Positions 43,178-52,355 are shown, counted from the first letter of the stretch. The stretch is 64,000 nucleotides of DNA from Flavobacterium rivuli WB 3.3-2 = DSM 21788 (GCF_000378485.1 NZ_KB899976.1:62001-126000); one strand, 5' to 3'. The notes: a model not told the origin generated them from the sequence alone. Program-made: numbers and translations.

Positions 43178-43999
43178 TTATATTCCGTGTGCAGCCGTTG
43201 CTACGTCGTTCCATTCTTCCCAACTTGCAATGCGCTCCTCATATACATTTTTAGCCCATGGTAAAGCGTGCTTACCTAAAAACAGGCGAAGCGGAGGGTT
43301 TTCGGCATCTACTAACTTAAGTACTGCTGCGGCTGTAGCATCAGGATCTCCAAAAACACCTTCTGCGCTGTTAGCCTCGTTAAAAGCACTTCTTACATCG
43401 CTATACACTTCCAATGGTTGGGTTTGGGCAGCACTTGCGCCGGCCCAGTCGGTCGCAAAACCATTTGGCTCTATTAGCGAAATGTTTATACCAAACTGTT
43501 TAACCTCCTGCGAAAGGGTTTCGCTAAGTCCTTCTACAGCAAATTTAGAGGCGTTGTACATACCAAGCAACGGAAGCGTAGCAATACCTAATATGCTTGA
43601 TACTTGTATAATATGGCCATGTTTTTGTTCGCGGAATATAGGGAGCGCAGCCTGTGTAACCCATAGCAGGCCAAACACGTTAGTTTCTATCTGGCTGCGG
43701 GCTTCTTCTTCAGATGTTTCTTCTATGGTACCAAACAAACCGTAACCGGCATTGTTGATAACCACATCGAGGCCGCCAAAATGTTCTTTTGCTTTATTAA
43801 TGGCAGCAAAGCTTTCGGCACGGCTGTTTACATCAAGTTGTATGGGTAAAATAGCGTCGCCGTAAGTAGCAACGAGGTCATTAAGGGCATCTGTATTACG
43901 GGCAGTAGCCGCCACCTTATCGCCACGTTTTAAAAATGCTTCGGCCCAAAGTTTCCCAAAACCGCGGGATGCTCCTGTTATAAAAATTGTTTTAGACAT
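43178..43999 (-). CDS. Short-chain dehydrogenase/reductase
   Basis: A 273-residue NAD(P)-dependent oxidoreductase. The cofactor motif TGASRGFG is at 8-15, NNAGYG in the centre, and the catalytic Tyr and Lys in YNASKFA. C-terminal length is as in classical SDRs. The promoter has an exact TAACTTTG box (complement 44026-44033). The substrate is unknown. Confidence 0.93.
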   Translation of the reverse strand: MSKTIFITGASRGFGKLWAEAFLKRGDKVAATARNTDALNDLVATYGDAILPIQLDVNSRAESFAAINKAKEHFGGLDVVINNAGYGLFGTIEETSEEEARSQIETNVFGLLWVTQAALPIFREQKHGHIIQVSSILGIATLPLLGMYNASKFAVEGLSETLSQEVKQFGINISLIEPNGFATDWAGASAAQTQPLEVYSDVRSAFNEANSAEGVFGDPDATAAAVLKLVDAENPPLRLFLGKHALPWAKNVYEERIASWEEWNDVATAAHGI

Positions 44000-44116
44000 T
44001 ATTTTGTATCTTTTAGATTATGATACAAAGTTATACCGGCGACCCGCCTCCCTACTTATACAAACGAGCGGAAAGCAGATACAAATTACGGTCTATAGTT
44101 TATAGTTGCCTCATAC

Positions 44117-44153
44117 AGAAAAATGCCTGCACTATTTTACAGCACAGGCATTT
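44117..44153 (-). terminator. Terminator of the phosphoesterase/barrel operon
   Basis: ATGCCTG (44123-44129) pairs with CAGGCAT (44145-44151), with a T run on the minus strand. Confidence 0.7.
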
Positions 44154-44181
44154 AATAAATTATTTGCTGTAAGGGCAGCTG

Positions 44182-44862
44182 TTAAAACAGCTGTACTTTA
44201 AGCCCCAGTGATAATACAAGGTAATCTTTAGGTTTAAGGTAACTGTTGTTAACGGCACTTAACAGGTACAGGTCGTTAGTGCTTACCTCATAAAAGAAAG
44301 TCGCCGATTTAAAAATTTCCCGGTCTTCTTTAAACTTATAAGTTATACGCTGACCCACAAATACGTTAATCCTTATTTTAGATGAAAACGCGTAATAGCT
44401 GTTTGGGTATTTTTCCAGTTCTTTAACCCAGAAATCGCGGCCCCATATAGTGTTTAAATATAAACCGGTAGTTAGCGGCTCAATCATAAACTTTGAGCCT
44501 ATATCAAGTTTCCAGGGTATATAGTTTTGCTTTAAGGTAAAAGTAATCTTGTTTTTAGAGGTAGAATAATGCGGCAGGAAGCCAATAAAAAGATCGGTCT
44601 CCCACTGTTTTCGTTTACCATAATCCCATCCACCGCCAAGAGACAGGAAACCCATAGACCCGGCATATTGCAGCTTGGCATATTCGGGAATTAAAATACC
44701 CCAACCGGCACGGTAATTTTTCTCGCCATTAGGTTTAATAGAGTCGGTAATAATTAGCACAGTGTCTTTAACCACTTTTTGTGCCTGTACTGTAGTGTTA
44801 TTTACTAAAAAAACAAAAACAGCTAAAAGGGTTATTTTCGTTTTAAAAGTAAACAACTTCAT
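44182..44862 (-). CDS. Probable outer-membrane beta-barrel protein
   Basis: A 226-residue protein with a signal peptide (cleaved near TVQAQ, residue 28). The mature part alternates hydrophobic and polar residues with many aromatics (for example FIGFLPHYS, FFYEVSTNDLYLL) and ends VLSLGLKVQLF, a typical barrel end with Phe last. No named family recognised. Its start overlaps the phosphoesterase gene by 20 nt, so the two are coupled. Confidence 0.6.
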   Translation of the reverse strand: MKLFTFKTKITLLAVFVFLVNNTTVQAQKVVKDTVLIITDSIKPNGEKNYRAGWGILIPEYAKLQYAGSMGFLSLGGGWDYGKRKQWETDLFIGFLPHYSTSKNKITFTLKQNYIPWKLDIGSKFMIEPLTTGLYLNTIWGRDFWVKELEKYPNSYYAFSSKIRINVFVGQRITYKFKEDREIFKSATFFYEVSTNDLYLLSAVNNSYLKPKDYLVLSLGLKVQLF

Positions 44863-45649
44863 AAGTATATTGATTATCTGGTGTAATAGTGTAAACTAAA
44901 TAGGATTTTTTGTCGATACTGGCCGACCCGTAGTACATAATACCATCATTAAAAAGATCGTTTGCCTGCAGATGGTGGTCATGCCCGTTAATACAAAATT
45001 GCAAATCAGGAAAGCCTTTAATAATGTTCTGGAAAACCCTTGCCACATTATTATCAAACTGTTCAGAGTACGGGCGGGCGTGCATGGCAACAACTGTTTT
45101 ATTCTGTTCGGGCTGTTGTTTGTCAATCTCATTCTGAATAAACTCAAAATCAGGCACCGGGCGCGAGTAGTCAAACTCCAGGGCGTTAGTGTTAAGGCAT
45201 ATAAAATTTACATTACCAGCCTTAAATGAGAAATTTTCGGGGCCAAAAATAGTCCGGAAAATATCTTCGCCATTAGCAAGGCAGTCATGGTTGCCCAGCA
45301 AACCCACATAAGGCACATTAAGGCCATTCATAATATCGCGCATCCACATAAATTCTTCGGTAGCACCAAAATCGGTAAAGTCGCCATCGTGAATTACAAA
45401 GTCAATATCATTGCGTTTATTAAGTGCCTTTACAAATTCTTCGGTTTCGTCATACCAGCGCTGGGTGTCGCCCATAGACACAAACTTGATAGATGTTTTG
45501 CCGGCACAGGCAGCCTCTATACGTGCAATGTTTTTTGCATTAACGCCCTTATCTCCTGTAATTTGTCCATCGTAAGGATGGTAATCGAACATATCGCAGC
45601 CTGCAAAAAGAAACAGCAGCGCGAAACTGAGTAGTAGTTTTCTTATCAT
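44843..45649 (-). CDS. Calcineurin-like phosphoesterase lipoprotein
   Basis: A 268-residue metallophosphoesterase with a lipobox (LFAGC, Cys18), so in the envelope. Metal motifs: FVSMGDTQRW (Asp), IHDGDFTD, LLGNHDC, VAMHARP and NGHDHH. All five conserved blocks are present. Substrate unknown, possibly nucleotides or phospholipids. Upstream gene of a two-gene unit with the barrel protein. Confidence 0.9.
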   Translation of the reverse strand: MIRKLLLSFALLFLFAGCDMFDYHPYDGQITGDKGVNAKNIARIEAACAGKTSIKFVSMGDTQRWYDETEEFVKALNKRNDIDFVIHDGDFTDFGATEEFMWMRDIMNGLNVPYVGLLGNHDCLANGEDIFRTIFGPENFSFKAGNVNFICLNTNALEFDYSRPVPDFEFIQNEIDKQQPEQNKTVVAMHARPYSEQFDNNVARVFQNIIKGFPDLQFCINGHDHHLQANDLFNDGIMYYGSASIDKKSYLVYTITPDNQYTYEVVYF

Positions 45650-45835
45650 GAAATAAATAGTAAAGTATAATCTTAAGCAAATCTTAAGAATTGCAAAGAT
45701 ACCACTACCTCTTTATTTTAGCATAAACGCATAGCGTTAAAGAAAACACAAACAACTATAATGGGGTATAGCACTTTTGGGTTAATAACTGAAATCAACC
45801 TTAAAGGGGTGCATGCAATACATACAAAAAGGAGT

Positions 45836-45954
45836 TGTCTCAAAAGTACTTACAAGCATTTTTTGTCATTCTGACGAAGGAAGAATCTTTTACTATCAAG
45901 CAATTGAGATTCTTCACTTCATTGCATTACGTTCAGAATGACACTTTTGAGACA
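45836..45954. repeat. MITE-like inverted-repeat element with CATTCTGA arms
   Basis: A 119-nt element. The outermost 12 nt are perfect inverted repeats (TGTCTCAAAAGT and ACTTTTGAGACA). Inside are TCATTCTGACGAA plus AGAATC and, inverted, GATTCT plus TTCAGAATGA. It folds into one long hairpin and holds no gene. The rest of the 331-nt gap between the two lipoprotein genes is AT-rich with no further feature. Confidence 0.65.
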
Positions 45955-45980
45955 GCCTGCTAAAAGTTAAATGCAGATAA

Positions 45981-46388
45981 TTAATTCCTGCTAAACTGCA
46001 TGTGAGGCCCGTCGCCACTCCCCTGAGTATCACGAAGTGTAAGCGCACCATCGGCAAAATCGTACTCATACTCCGACTCAAAACCATCTGCAATTATAAA
46101 TAATGCATCAGCTGTAAGAGTTACATTATAAGTACCCGATGCCAGCATATAAGGATAAACATCCTGAACGGTATTGTTTACAACAAGGCTTGTACCCGCT
46201 TCGTTAAAAGTCCAGGTAATATCGCCCTGTTCCAGCACCGGTAAAACCGCCACAAAAGCCGTGTAGCTGTTCAGGTTCCAACGGCCTTGTAAACTACCGT
46301 TGCCCGGATTAACATTGTTATTACTGTCGTCGTTAGAGCATGCGCACAGTACTACCGTGCACAATAAAAGTGTAAGGATTTTTTTCAT
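45981..46388 (-). CDS. Small lipocalin-like lipoprotein
   Basis: A 135-residue lipoprotein (lipobox VLCAC, Cys17). After an Asn/Asp-rich linker (DDSNNNVNPGNG) comes a strand-rich part beginning LQGRWNLNSYTA, resembling the lipocalin-like family common in Bacteroidetes. No ligand known. Single gene. Confidence 0.65.
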   Translation of the reverse strand: MKKILTLLLCTVVLCACSNDDSNNNVNPGNGSLQGRWNLNSYTAFVAVLPVLEQGDITWTFNEAGTSLVVNNTVQDVYPYMLASGTYNVTLTADALFIIADGFESEYEYDFADGALTLRDTQGSGDGPHMQFSRN

Positions 46389-46520
46389 AGCTTTTCTTTT
46401 TTAGTAAATTTAAGAAAAACCTTAGAGAATTTGAACGCTTAAAAGTATTTTTTTTAACTAAATAACTGACAGTTAAGCATAAGTATGAGTTTTTAGAATA
46501 AAACACAAACCTCATCAAAC

Positions 46521-46555
46521 AAAAAAACCGCCCTTATCAACGATAAGAGCGGTTT
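46521..46555 (-). terminator. Terminator after RNase G
   Basis: Stems AAACCGC/GCGGTTT and CTTATC/GATAAG with a single mismatch and loop AAC; seven T follow on the minus strand. Confidence 0.85.
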
Positions 46556-46558
46556 CTG

Positions 46559-48115
46559 TTATTCTGCGATAGCGTTTCCTTTGCTATCAAAAAAGTGGTA
46601 TTCTAAATACGTGTAAGCGTCACGTGGTATAACGGTTACCCATTTTTTATGCTCTAAATACCATTTAGTGCGTATAGACGGGAACCCTTTAGTTAGGTAT
46701 GCGGCCACAAAAGGGTGTGCACTTAGCACAACTTTTTTATGGCTCTTTAATATTCTTTCAAGGTCGGCCGCTATTCGGTCAATTACTAAAATTGGGGCTT
46801 CAATTTCCGAATTTTCATTATTCGGGTCTTCTTCCCTTGTTTTAATGTTTACCTCAGGCCGTACCCTTTGCCGTGTAATTTGTACTAAGCCAAATTTACT
46901 CGGGGGCAGGATCTTGTGTTTTGCTTTATCGTCGCTCATTTCTTCCCTCAGGAAGTCAAAAAGCTTCTTACGGTTGTCGGGGTTAGACATGTCTATAAAA
47001 TCGACAACAATAATTCCTCCCATATCCCTTAAACGTAGCTGGCGCGCAATCTCTGCGGCAGCAATAAGGTTTACCTCCAGTGCAGTATCTTCCTGGCTAA
47101 GGGCCTTGTTAGAGCGGTTACCACTGTTTACGTCTATAACGTGCAGGGCTTCTGTATGCTCTATAATTAGGTAGGCACCTTTGCTCATGGATACCGTTTT
47201 GCCAAAAGAGGTTTTAATCTGCCTTTCTATATTATATTTTTCAAATAAGGGCAGTTCTTTGCTTTGGTAGTTTTTCACGATATTCGCTTTATGGGGAGCT
47301 ATCTCCTGCAGATAGTCCTTGGTTTGGTAGTACAGGTCCTCGTCATCTACGTAGATACCTGTAAAGGTATCATTAAATACGTCGCGCAGTATAGAGGAAG
47401 CCTTGTTAACTTCGCCCAATACTTTGCTGGGATGGTGGGCACTGGGTATGCGTTTGCACATTGCTGTCCATTTGTCCAGCAGGTTTTGCAGGTCGCGGTC
47501 CAGTTCTGCTACTTTTTTTCCTTCGGCTACTGTTCTCACAATAACGCCAAAACCTTTTGGCCTGATAGATTGCACCAGGCGTTTTAGGCGGTCTTTTTCT
47601 TCTTTCGATTCTATTTTCTGTGAAATAGATATCCTGTCAGAAAAAGGCACCAGCACCACATAACGTCCGGCCAGCGAAAGCTCTGAGCTTATGCGTGGGC
47701 CCTTGGTACTTATGGGCTCTTTTACCACCTGAACGAGTATAGACTGGTTAGAGCTTAGCACATCGGCTATAGCACCATCTTTATCTATCTCTTTTTCAAA
47801 CGGAAAGGTTTTTAAGGAGTAATCTTTTAATTTACCTGCGCTTACAAGTTTCATGAATTTCAGCAGGGTAGGAAGATTAGGGCCCAGGTCGTGATAATGC
47901 AAAAATGCATCTTTCTCGAAGCCCACATTTACGAAGGCGGCGTTAAGGCCGGCCACAGGTTTACGAATTTTGGCAATATAAATATCGCCCACGCTAAACT
48001 TGTTTTTGTCTTCCTGTTCCTTGTGTAATTCTATTAGTTTTCCATCTTTTAATAAGGCAAAATCTACGGCGTCAGAACCAGATCTGATAATCAATTCTTT
48101 GTTCACACTGTACAT
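46559..48115 (-). CDS. rng: Ribonuclease E/G family endoribonuclease
   Basis: A 518-residue enzyme that matures rRNA and decays mRNA. N-terminal S1-like domain (GDIYIAKIRKPVAGLNAAFVN is the RNA-binding start). The catalytic part shows LIAAAEIARQLRLRDMGGI and VVDFIDMSNPDNRKK, with Asp residues for Mg. The length is RNase G-like, without the long RNase E scaffold. It follows the 30-residue gene and HU on the same strand. Confidence 0.94.
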   Translation of the reverse strand: MYSVNKELIIRSGSDAVDFALLKDGKLIELHKEQEDKNKFSVGDIYIAKIRKPVAGLNAAFVNVGFEKDAFLHYHDLGPNLPTLLKFMKLVSAGKLKDYSLKTFPFEKEIDKDGAIADVLSSNQSILVQVVKEPISTKGPRISSELSLAGRYVVLVPFSDRISISQKIESKEEKDRLKRLVQSIRPKGFGVIVRTVAEGKKVAELDRDLQNLLDKWTAMCKRIPSAHHPSKVLGEVNKASSILRDVFNDTFTGIYVDDEDLYYQTKDYLQEIAPHKANIVKNYQSKELPLFEKYNIERQIKTSFGKTVSMSKGAYLIIEHTEALHVIDVNSGNRSNKALSQEDTALEVNLIAAAEIARQLRLRDMGGIIVVDFIDMSNPDNRKKLFDFLREEMSDDKAKHKILPPSKFGLVQITRQRVRPEVNIKTREEDPNNENSEIEAPILVIDRIAADLERILKSHKKVVLSAHPFVAAYLTKGFPSIRTKWYLEHKKWVTVIPRDAYTYLEYHFFDSKGNAIAE

Positions 48116-48392
48116 TTTTATCCGTATGCAGTTTTAAGTTTACGGTTTACAGTTAACAGTTTAAGGAACGCCCTCAAACTGTAAACTGTTAACTGTCCTA
48201 CTGTTAACTAATACAGATGGATTAAATAATAATTTACAGGTAGCTTTTTTGTGTACCCGATACTTTAGACAGATTTTTAGGATAATAGATTTAAGATAAA
48301 AGACCTTAACCGAAGCTTAGTCTATCATCTGATGTCTAAAATCTCTTAGTCTGCTAAAGACAATTTCAATGAACTTTTCACATTAAAAAAGA
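48116..48392. repeat. Repeat-rich gap upstream of RNase G
   Basis: Contains an inverted repeat in which GTTTACAGTTAACAGTTT (about 48143-48160) mirrors AAACTGTAAACTG (48176-48188), and a degenerate copy of the AGATTTAAGAT-type repeats seen elsewhere. No gene visible. Confidence 0.5.
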
Positions 48393-48417
48393 AAAAAGTA
48401 GTTTGCACTACTTTTTC
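48393..48417 (-). terminator. Terminator overlapping the end of the 30-residue gene
   Basis: AAAGTAGT pairs with ACTACTTT across TTGC. The stop codon TAG is within the stem. T run on the minus strand. Confidence 0.75.
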
Positions 48418-48500
48418 TTTTTGTGACGGTTAGCTCTTGCACGTTTTTTACGTTTGTGCGTTGCTACCTTATGTCTTTTTCTTTTTTTACCACTTGGCAT
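48408..48500 (-). CDS. 30-residue very basic protein (ribosome-associated candidate)
   Basis: A 30-codon frame from ATG (complement 48498-48500) to TAG (complement 48408-48410). Product MPSGKKRKRHKVATHKRKKR followed by ARANRHKKKK; 18 of 30 residues are Lys or Arg and there is no acidic residue. The composition and size are those of tiny ribosomal proteins, and the gene lies between HU and RNase G. A TAG inside a terminator stem is typical of real small genes. It may be one of the small Bacteroidetes ribosomal proteins described from structures, but I cannot assign which. Confidence 0.65.
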   Translation of the reverse strand: MPSGKKRKRHKVATHKRKKRARANRHKKKK

Positions 48501-48528
48501 AATTAGATAAGGGATTGGTGGTTAATAA

Positions 48529-48825
48529 TTAGTTCTCTTTTACTTCAGTGTTGGTTTTTACACCGTCTACAAATATTTTTGCAGGCTTAAATGCCGGAAT
48601 ATTATGAGCAGGTATTTTGATGGTAGTATTTTTAGAAATATTCCTTCCTGTCTTTTCAGCACGCGTTTTGATGATAAAACTTCCGAAACCTCTTAGGTAT
48701 ACGTTGTCTCCGGTTTCTAATGATGTCTTCACTTCTTCCATGAAAGACTCAACTGTTGCTTGTACATCTCCTTTTTCAAGACCAAGTTTCTCCGAAATTT
48801 TCGCTACGATGTCTGCTTTCGTCAT
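48529..48825 (-). CDS. HU/IHF-family DNA-binding protein
   Basis: A 98-residue nucleoid protein that bends DNA as a dimer. It shows MTKADIVAKISEKLGL, the FGSFIIKTR beta-arm start, GRNISKNTTIKIPA and PAFKPAKIF. The arm has the expected Pro in KIPAHNIPAF. The start and size are normal; the short C-terminal VDGVKTNTEVKEN is an extension. It is upstream of the 30-residue gene by 28 nt. Confidence 0.95.
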   Translation of the reverse strand: MTKADIVAKISEKLGLEKGDVQATVESFMEEVKTSLETGDNVYLRGFGSFIIKTRAEKTGRNISKNTTIKIPAHNIPAFKPAKIFVDGVKTNTEVKEN

Positions 48826-48866
48826 TTTCTTATTAAATTAATGATTGTGTATTTTTTTTGAGTGTG

Positions 48867-48898
48867 CAAATATAACAATTAAAAAAACAATAATTCAA
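48867..48898 (-). promoter_or_regulatory. Promoter of the HU gene
   Basis: Minus strand TTG (complement 48896-48898), 21 nt, TATATTTG (complement 48867-48874). Confidence 0.6.
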
Positions 48899-48956
48899 GG
48901 TAATCTATTAAAATTTAATAACATAAACTTTTACTTTTGCAAACCACAGCATAACA

Positions 48957-49997
48957 ATGATATTCTCTAAGTCTTTAATTCAATGGTATTTGCAGCACAA
49001 ACGCGATTTACCATGGCGCAAAACACCGCAACCCTACCCCGTTTGGCTGTCAGAAATAATGCTGCAGCAAACCCGTGTGGCACAGGGATTACCCTACTTT
49101 TTACGTTTTATAGAGGCCTTCCCTACCGTGCAGGATATGGCCGCTGCGCCAGAGGAACAGGTGCTTAAATTATGGCAGGGCCTGGGCTATTACAGCCGCG
49201 CCCGTAACCTGCATGCCACGGCAAAACACATAGCTTATGATTTAGGCGGCAGCTTCCCGCCCAGCTATGCCGGCCTGCTAAAACTCAAAGGCGTAGGCGA
49301 TTACACTGCTGCAGCCATTGCCTCTATAAGTTATGGCGAGGCCGTGCCCGTGGTAGATGGTAATGTGTACCGTGTACTGGCACGTTATTTTGGCATAGAT
49401 ACAGATATTTCTCACAGCAGTGCCAGGAAACAGTTTACAGAGCTTGCCGCATCACTATTGCCTAAAGACGATGCATCTGCCTTTAACCAGGCCATGATGG
49501 AGTTTGGTGCCCTGCAATGCGTACCTAAAAATCCTAATTGCGGTAGTTGTATCTTTAACAAGGAGTGTGTGGCTTTTTTAACCGGCCGTGTAAACCAGCT
49601 GCCTGTTAAGCTGAAAAAGACTAAAGTAACCAACCGTTATTTTAACTATATTATCGTTAAAGACGGTGCCGGCAAAACCATTGTTAACCGCCGCGGCGAT
49701 AAAGGTATTTGGTTTGGCCTGTACGAATTTCCGCTTGTGGAAACCGAAACATTAACCGATAAGGCCGCTACAACACAACTTATAGAAAATTTTGAAGGGC
49801 TTGGCTTCGTGCCAAAAAGTATACGATTGCTGCACCCGGATGTTATTATACACAAGCTGTCGCACCAAAAGCTGCACATACGTTTTTGGGAAGCGGGCAC
49901 TGATTTGCTTCTGACTGAAGCTATTGATAATGAGCAGGTAAAATTACTGCCTTACCCTATAGTAATTCATAATTTTATGGAGAAGCATTGGGAATGA
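48957..49997 (+). CDS. mutY: A/G-specific adenine glycosylase
   Basis: Removes adenine mispaired with 8-oxoguanine. The 346-residue protein has the helix-hairpin-helix GKGVGDYTAAAI-like region (KLKGVGDYTAA), the catalytic EIMLQQTRV (Glu) and VVDGNVYRV (Asp). The four [4Fe-4S] cysteines have the usual C-x6-C-x2-C-x5-C spacing (CVPKNPNCGSCIFNKEC). C-terminal NUDIX-like domain. A -7 box TACTTTTG lies at 48932-48939. First gene of mutY-ssb-gldE-gldD, an order known from flavobacteria. Confidence 0.97.
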   Translation: MIFSKSLIQWYLQHKRDLPWRKTPQPYPVWLSEIMLQQTRVAQGLPYFLRFIEAFPTVQDMAAAPEEQVLKLWQGLGYYSRARNLHATAKHIAYDLGGSFPPSYAGLLKLKGVGDYTAAAIASISYGEAVPVVDGNVYRVLARYFGIDTDISHSSARKQFTELAASLLPKDDASAFNQAMMEFGALQCVPKNPNCGSCIFNKECVAFLTGRVNQLPVKLKKTKVTNRYFNYIIVKDGAGKTIVNRRGDKGIWFGLYEFPLVETETLTDKAATTQLIENFEGLGFVPKSIRLLHPDVIIHKLSHQKLHIRFWEAGTDLLLTEAIDNEQVKLLPYPIVIHNFMEKHWE

Positions 49998-50040
49998 TGA
50001 TTAATTTTACTAAATTTGATAGAACACTAAAAACAAAGCC

Positions 50041-50484
50041 ATGAACGGGACCTTAAATAAAGTGATGCTTATAGGGCATCTGGGCGATGATGTAAAGATC
50101 CATTATTTTGAGGGAGGCAACTGCATAGGGCGGTTTCCGCTGGCTACTAATGAGGTGTATATTAACAAGCAAACTAACGAGAAAATAACCAGCACAGAGT
50201 GGCACAATCTTGTAGTGCGCAACAAAGCTGCCGAAATTTGCGAAAAATACCTTACTAAAGGCGATAAGATATATATAGAAGGCCGCATAAAATCGCGCCA
50301 GTGGCAGGGCGAGGATGGCCAAACCAAGTATACTACAGAAATTCAGGTTACAGAGTTTACCTTTCTTACTGTAAAAAAAGAGGTAGAGAGCCACAAGCAG
50401 CCTTTTGCCCAGACTATGGGCGAACCTGCAAAAACTAATTACGATATGCCAAGCGTGCCGGCCAATGACGACCTGCCGTTTTAA
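50041..50484 (+). CDS. ssb: Single-stranded DNA-binding protein
   Basis: Coats single-stranded DNA in replication and repair. The 147-residue protein has an OB-fold (NKVMLIGHLGDDV, then EWHNLVVRNKAAEI and YIEGRIKSRQW), a short linker and the acidic tip NDDLPF that recruits partners. It follows mutY by 43 nt. Compare the DUF3127 protein, which has the same tip. Confidence 0.96.
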   Translation: MNGTLNKVMLIGHLGDDVKIHYFEGGNCIGRFPLATNEVYINKQTNEKITSTEWHNLVVRNKAAEICEKYLTKGDKIYIEGRIKSRQWQGEDGQTKYTTEIQVTEFTFLTVKKEVESHKQPFAQTMGEPAKTNYDMPSVPANDDLPF

Positions 50485-50505
50485 TACTAACTAACACACC
50501 ACATT

Positions 50506-51789
50506 TTGGACCCCGGCCCCGCGAGTTACATTTCTATAGATTATAACCTTACAGCAGGTTTTGCAGGTATTATATTCCTGCTTTTATGTTCTGCATTTAT
50601 ATCGGGCACAGAGGTAGCTATTTTTTCGCTGTCTTCACAGGATATCGACAGGATAAATGCTAAAACCCCACGCCAGGGCAGCCTTATTACACAATTGCTG
50701 CAAAAGCCTAAAAAGCTGCTCGCCACTATTGTAATTACCAACACCTTTATTAATATAGCCATCATCATCTTTTTCTTTAAGATGAATGCGTTTTCTGCCG
50801 TCCATATTCCGTGGCTGCGTTTTGGCATCGAGGTAGCCATTATAACATTCCTCATACTACTCTTTGGCGAAGTAATACCAAAGGTGTATGCAGGCCGCAA
50901 CAACCGCCTTTTTTCGCGCACCGTTGCCTACCCTCTTTTCATATTAAACAAAGCACTGTCGCCGCTTAGCATCCCTATGCGCGAAGTAACCTTGTGGCTC
51001 AATAAGAAATTTGGACTGGAAAAGTCAGAATTATCTGTAGATCGCCTTTCGCAGGCACTGGAATTAACTGATTATGGTGATGCTACTGTAGAAGAACAAA
51101 AATTGCTTGAGGGTATAGTTACCTTCGGCAATACCGAGGCACGGCAGGTTATGAGCCCACGTATAGATATTTTTGCGTTAGACGTTACAGAGCCTTTTTG
51201 CGACATACTCCCTAAAATTGTAAAGACCGGCTACTCCCGCATACCCGTTTACCGCGATAATATAGACCAGATTGAGGGGGTGCTTTTTCTTAAAGACCTT
51301 ATACCTTATATAGATGCTACCGAATTTGAATGGCAGGACATACTGCGCCAGCCATTTTTTGTACCCGAAAACAAAAAGCTGGACGATTTACTAAAGGAAT
51401 TTCAGGAAAAGAAAAACCACCTTGCCGTTGTGGTAGATGAATATGGAGGCACGTCGGGCATAATATCGCTTGAAGATATACTCGAAGAAATTGTAGGCGA
51501 TATTAGCGATGAATTTGACGATGAAGACATTATATACTCTAAAATAGACGACCGCAATTACCTGTTTGACGGCAAGATAGGGCTTAAAGATTTTTATCGC
51601 ATTACAGATATTGACGAAGGATCTTTTGATGAAGCCAAAGGCGAAGCCGAAACCCTTGCAGGGCTGGTGCTGGAGCTAACCGGTAATTTCCCTAAAAAAG
51701 GACAAAAAATTAGCTTTAATGGCAATATCTTTACGGTCGAATCTGTTGATAAGAGAAGGATAAAACAAATTAAGGTTACACTGGTATGA
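50506..51789 (+). CDS. gldE: GldE, CNNM/CorC-type gliding-motility protein
   Basis: A 427-residue inner-membrane protein starting at TTG (MDPGPASYISID). It has the DUF21/CNNM membrane domain (about 15-150; hydrophobic helices), two CBS domains (about 205-330, with RQVMSPRIDIFAL and HLAVVVDEYGGT) and a CorC/HlyC C-terminal domain. In Flavobacterium johnsoniae gldE is cotranscribed with gldD and contributes to gliding. The gene order and the adjoining gldD support the name. Its exact transport role is not known. Confidence 0.9.
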   Translation: MDPGPASYISIDYNLTAGFAGIIFLLLCSAFISGTEVAIFSLSSQDIDRINAKTPRQGSLITQLLQKPKKLLATIVITNTFINIAIIIFFFKMNAFSAVHIPWLRFGIEVAIITFLILLFGEVIPKVYAGRNNRLFSRTVAYPLFILNKALSPLSIPMREVTLWLNKKFGLEKSELSVDRLSQALELTDYGDATVEEQKLLEGIVTFGNTEARQVMSPRIDIFALDVTEPFCDILPKIVKTGYSRIPVYRDNIDQIEGVLFLKDLIPYIDATEFEWQDILRQPFFVPENKKLDDLLKEFQEKKNHLAVVVDEYGGTSGIISLEDILEEIVGDISDEFDDEDIIYSKIDDRNYLFDGKIGLKDFYRITDIDEGSFDEAKGEAETLAGLVLELTGNFPKKGQKISFNGNIFTVESVDKRRIKQIKVTLV

Positions 51790-52355
51790 AAATGATATAT
51801 AAATTATGGTGTTTGGTACTACTTGTTGCAATAGGCGGTCTTACTACAAGCTGCCATGAAGAAACCGTACCCAAGCCCAAAGCTTTTTTAAGACTGGATT
51901 ACACCATAGGCGATTATAAACCTTACAACAGTGATTGCCCGTATACTTTTGCCTATAATGAACTGGCAAAAGTTAAAAGCAAGGGCCAATGCAACTTTAC
52001 CATAGAATACCCTAAAATGAAGGCCACCATTTACCTTACCTATAAACCGGTAAATAACAACATCGAAAAGCTTTTGCATGACGCCGAGGAACTTACTTAC
52101 AAACACGTAATTAAGGCCGACAACATAAATGCACAGCCGTTTATAAACGCCAACAACAAAGTGTACGGCATGTTTTCGCAGGTGGGTGGCGATGCCGCTA
52201 CCAACGCCCAGTTTTATGTAACCGACAGTACCAGGCATTTCCTTACAGGCTCTATGTATTTTTACGCAAAGCCCAATTACGACTCTGTAATGCCGGCCGC
52301 TGCCTACATAAAAGAAGACATGAAAAACCTTATGGAAACCATCATCTGGAAATAA
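51786..52355 (+). CDS. gldD: GldD, gliding-motility lipoprotein
   Basis: A 189-residue lipoprotein (lipobox LTTSC, Cys23), required for gliding in Flavobacterium. It matches the family in order: RLDYTIGDYKPYNSDCPYTF, then NFTIEYPKMKATIYLTYKP and VGGDAATNAQFYVTDS. The start overlaps the gldE stop by 4 nt (ATGA), so they are coupled. Its role is probably in T9SS assembly or stability. Confidence 0.93.
   Translation: MKMIYKLWCLVLLVAIGGLTTSCHEETVPKPKAFLRLDYTIGDYKPYNSDCPYTFAYNELAKVKSKGQCNFTIEYPKMKATIYLTYKPVNNNIEKLLHDAEELTYKHVIKADNINAQPFINANNKVYGMFSQVGGDAATNAQFYVTDSTRHFLTGSMYFYAKPNYDSVMPAAAYIKEDMKNLMETIIWK

Noticed and set aside
43104..43745. Plus-strand open frame of 213 codons inside the SDR
   Set aside because: Antisense to the SDR cofactor and catalytic motifs; Ser-rich translation typical of shadows.
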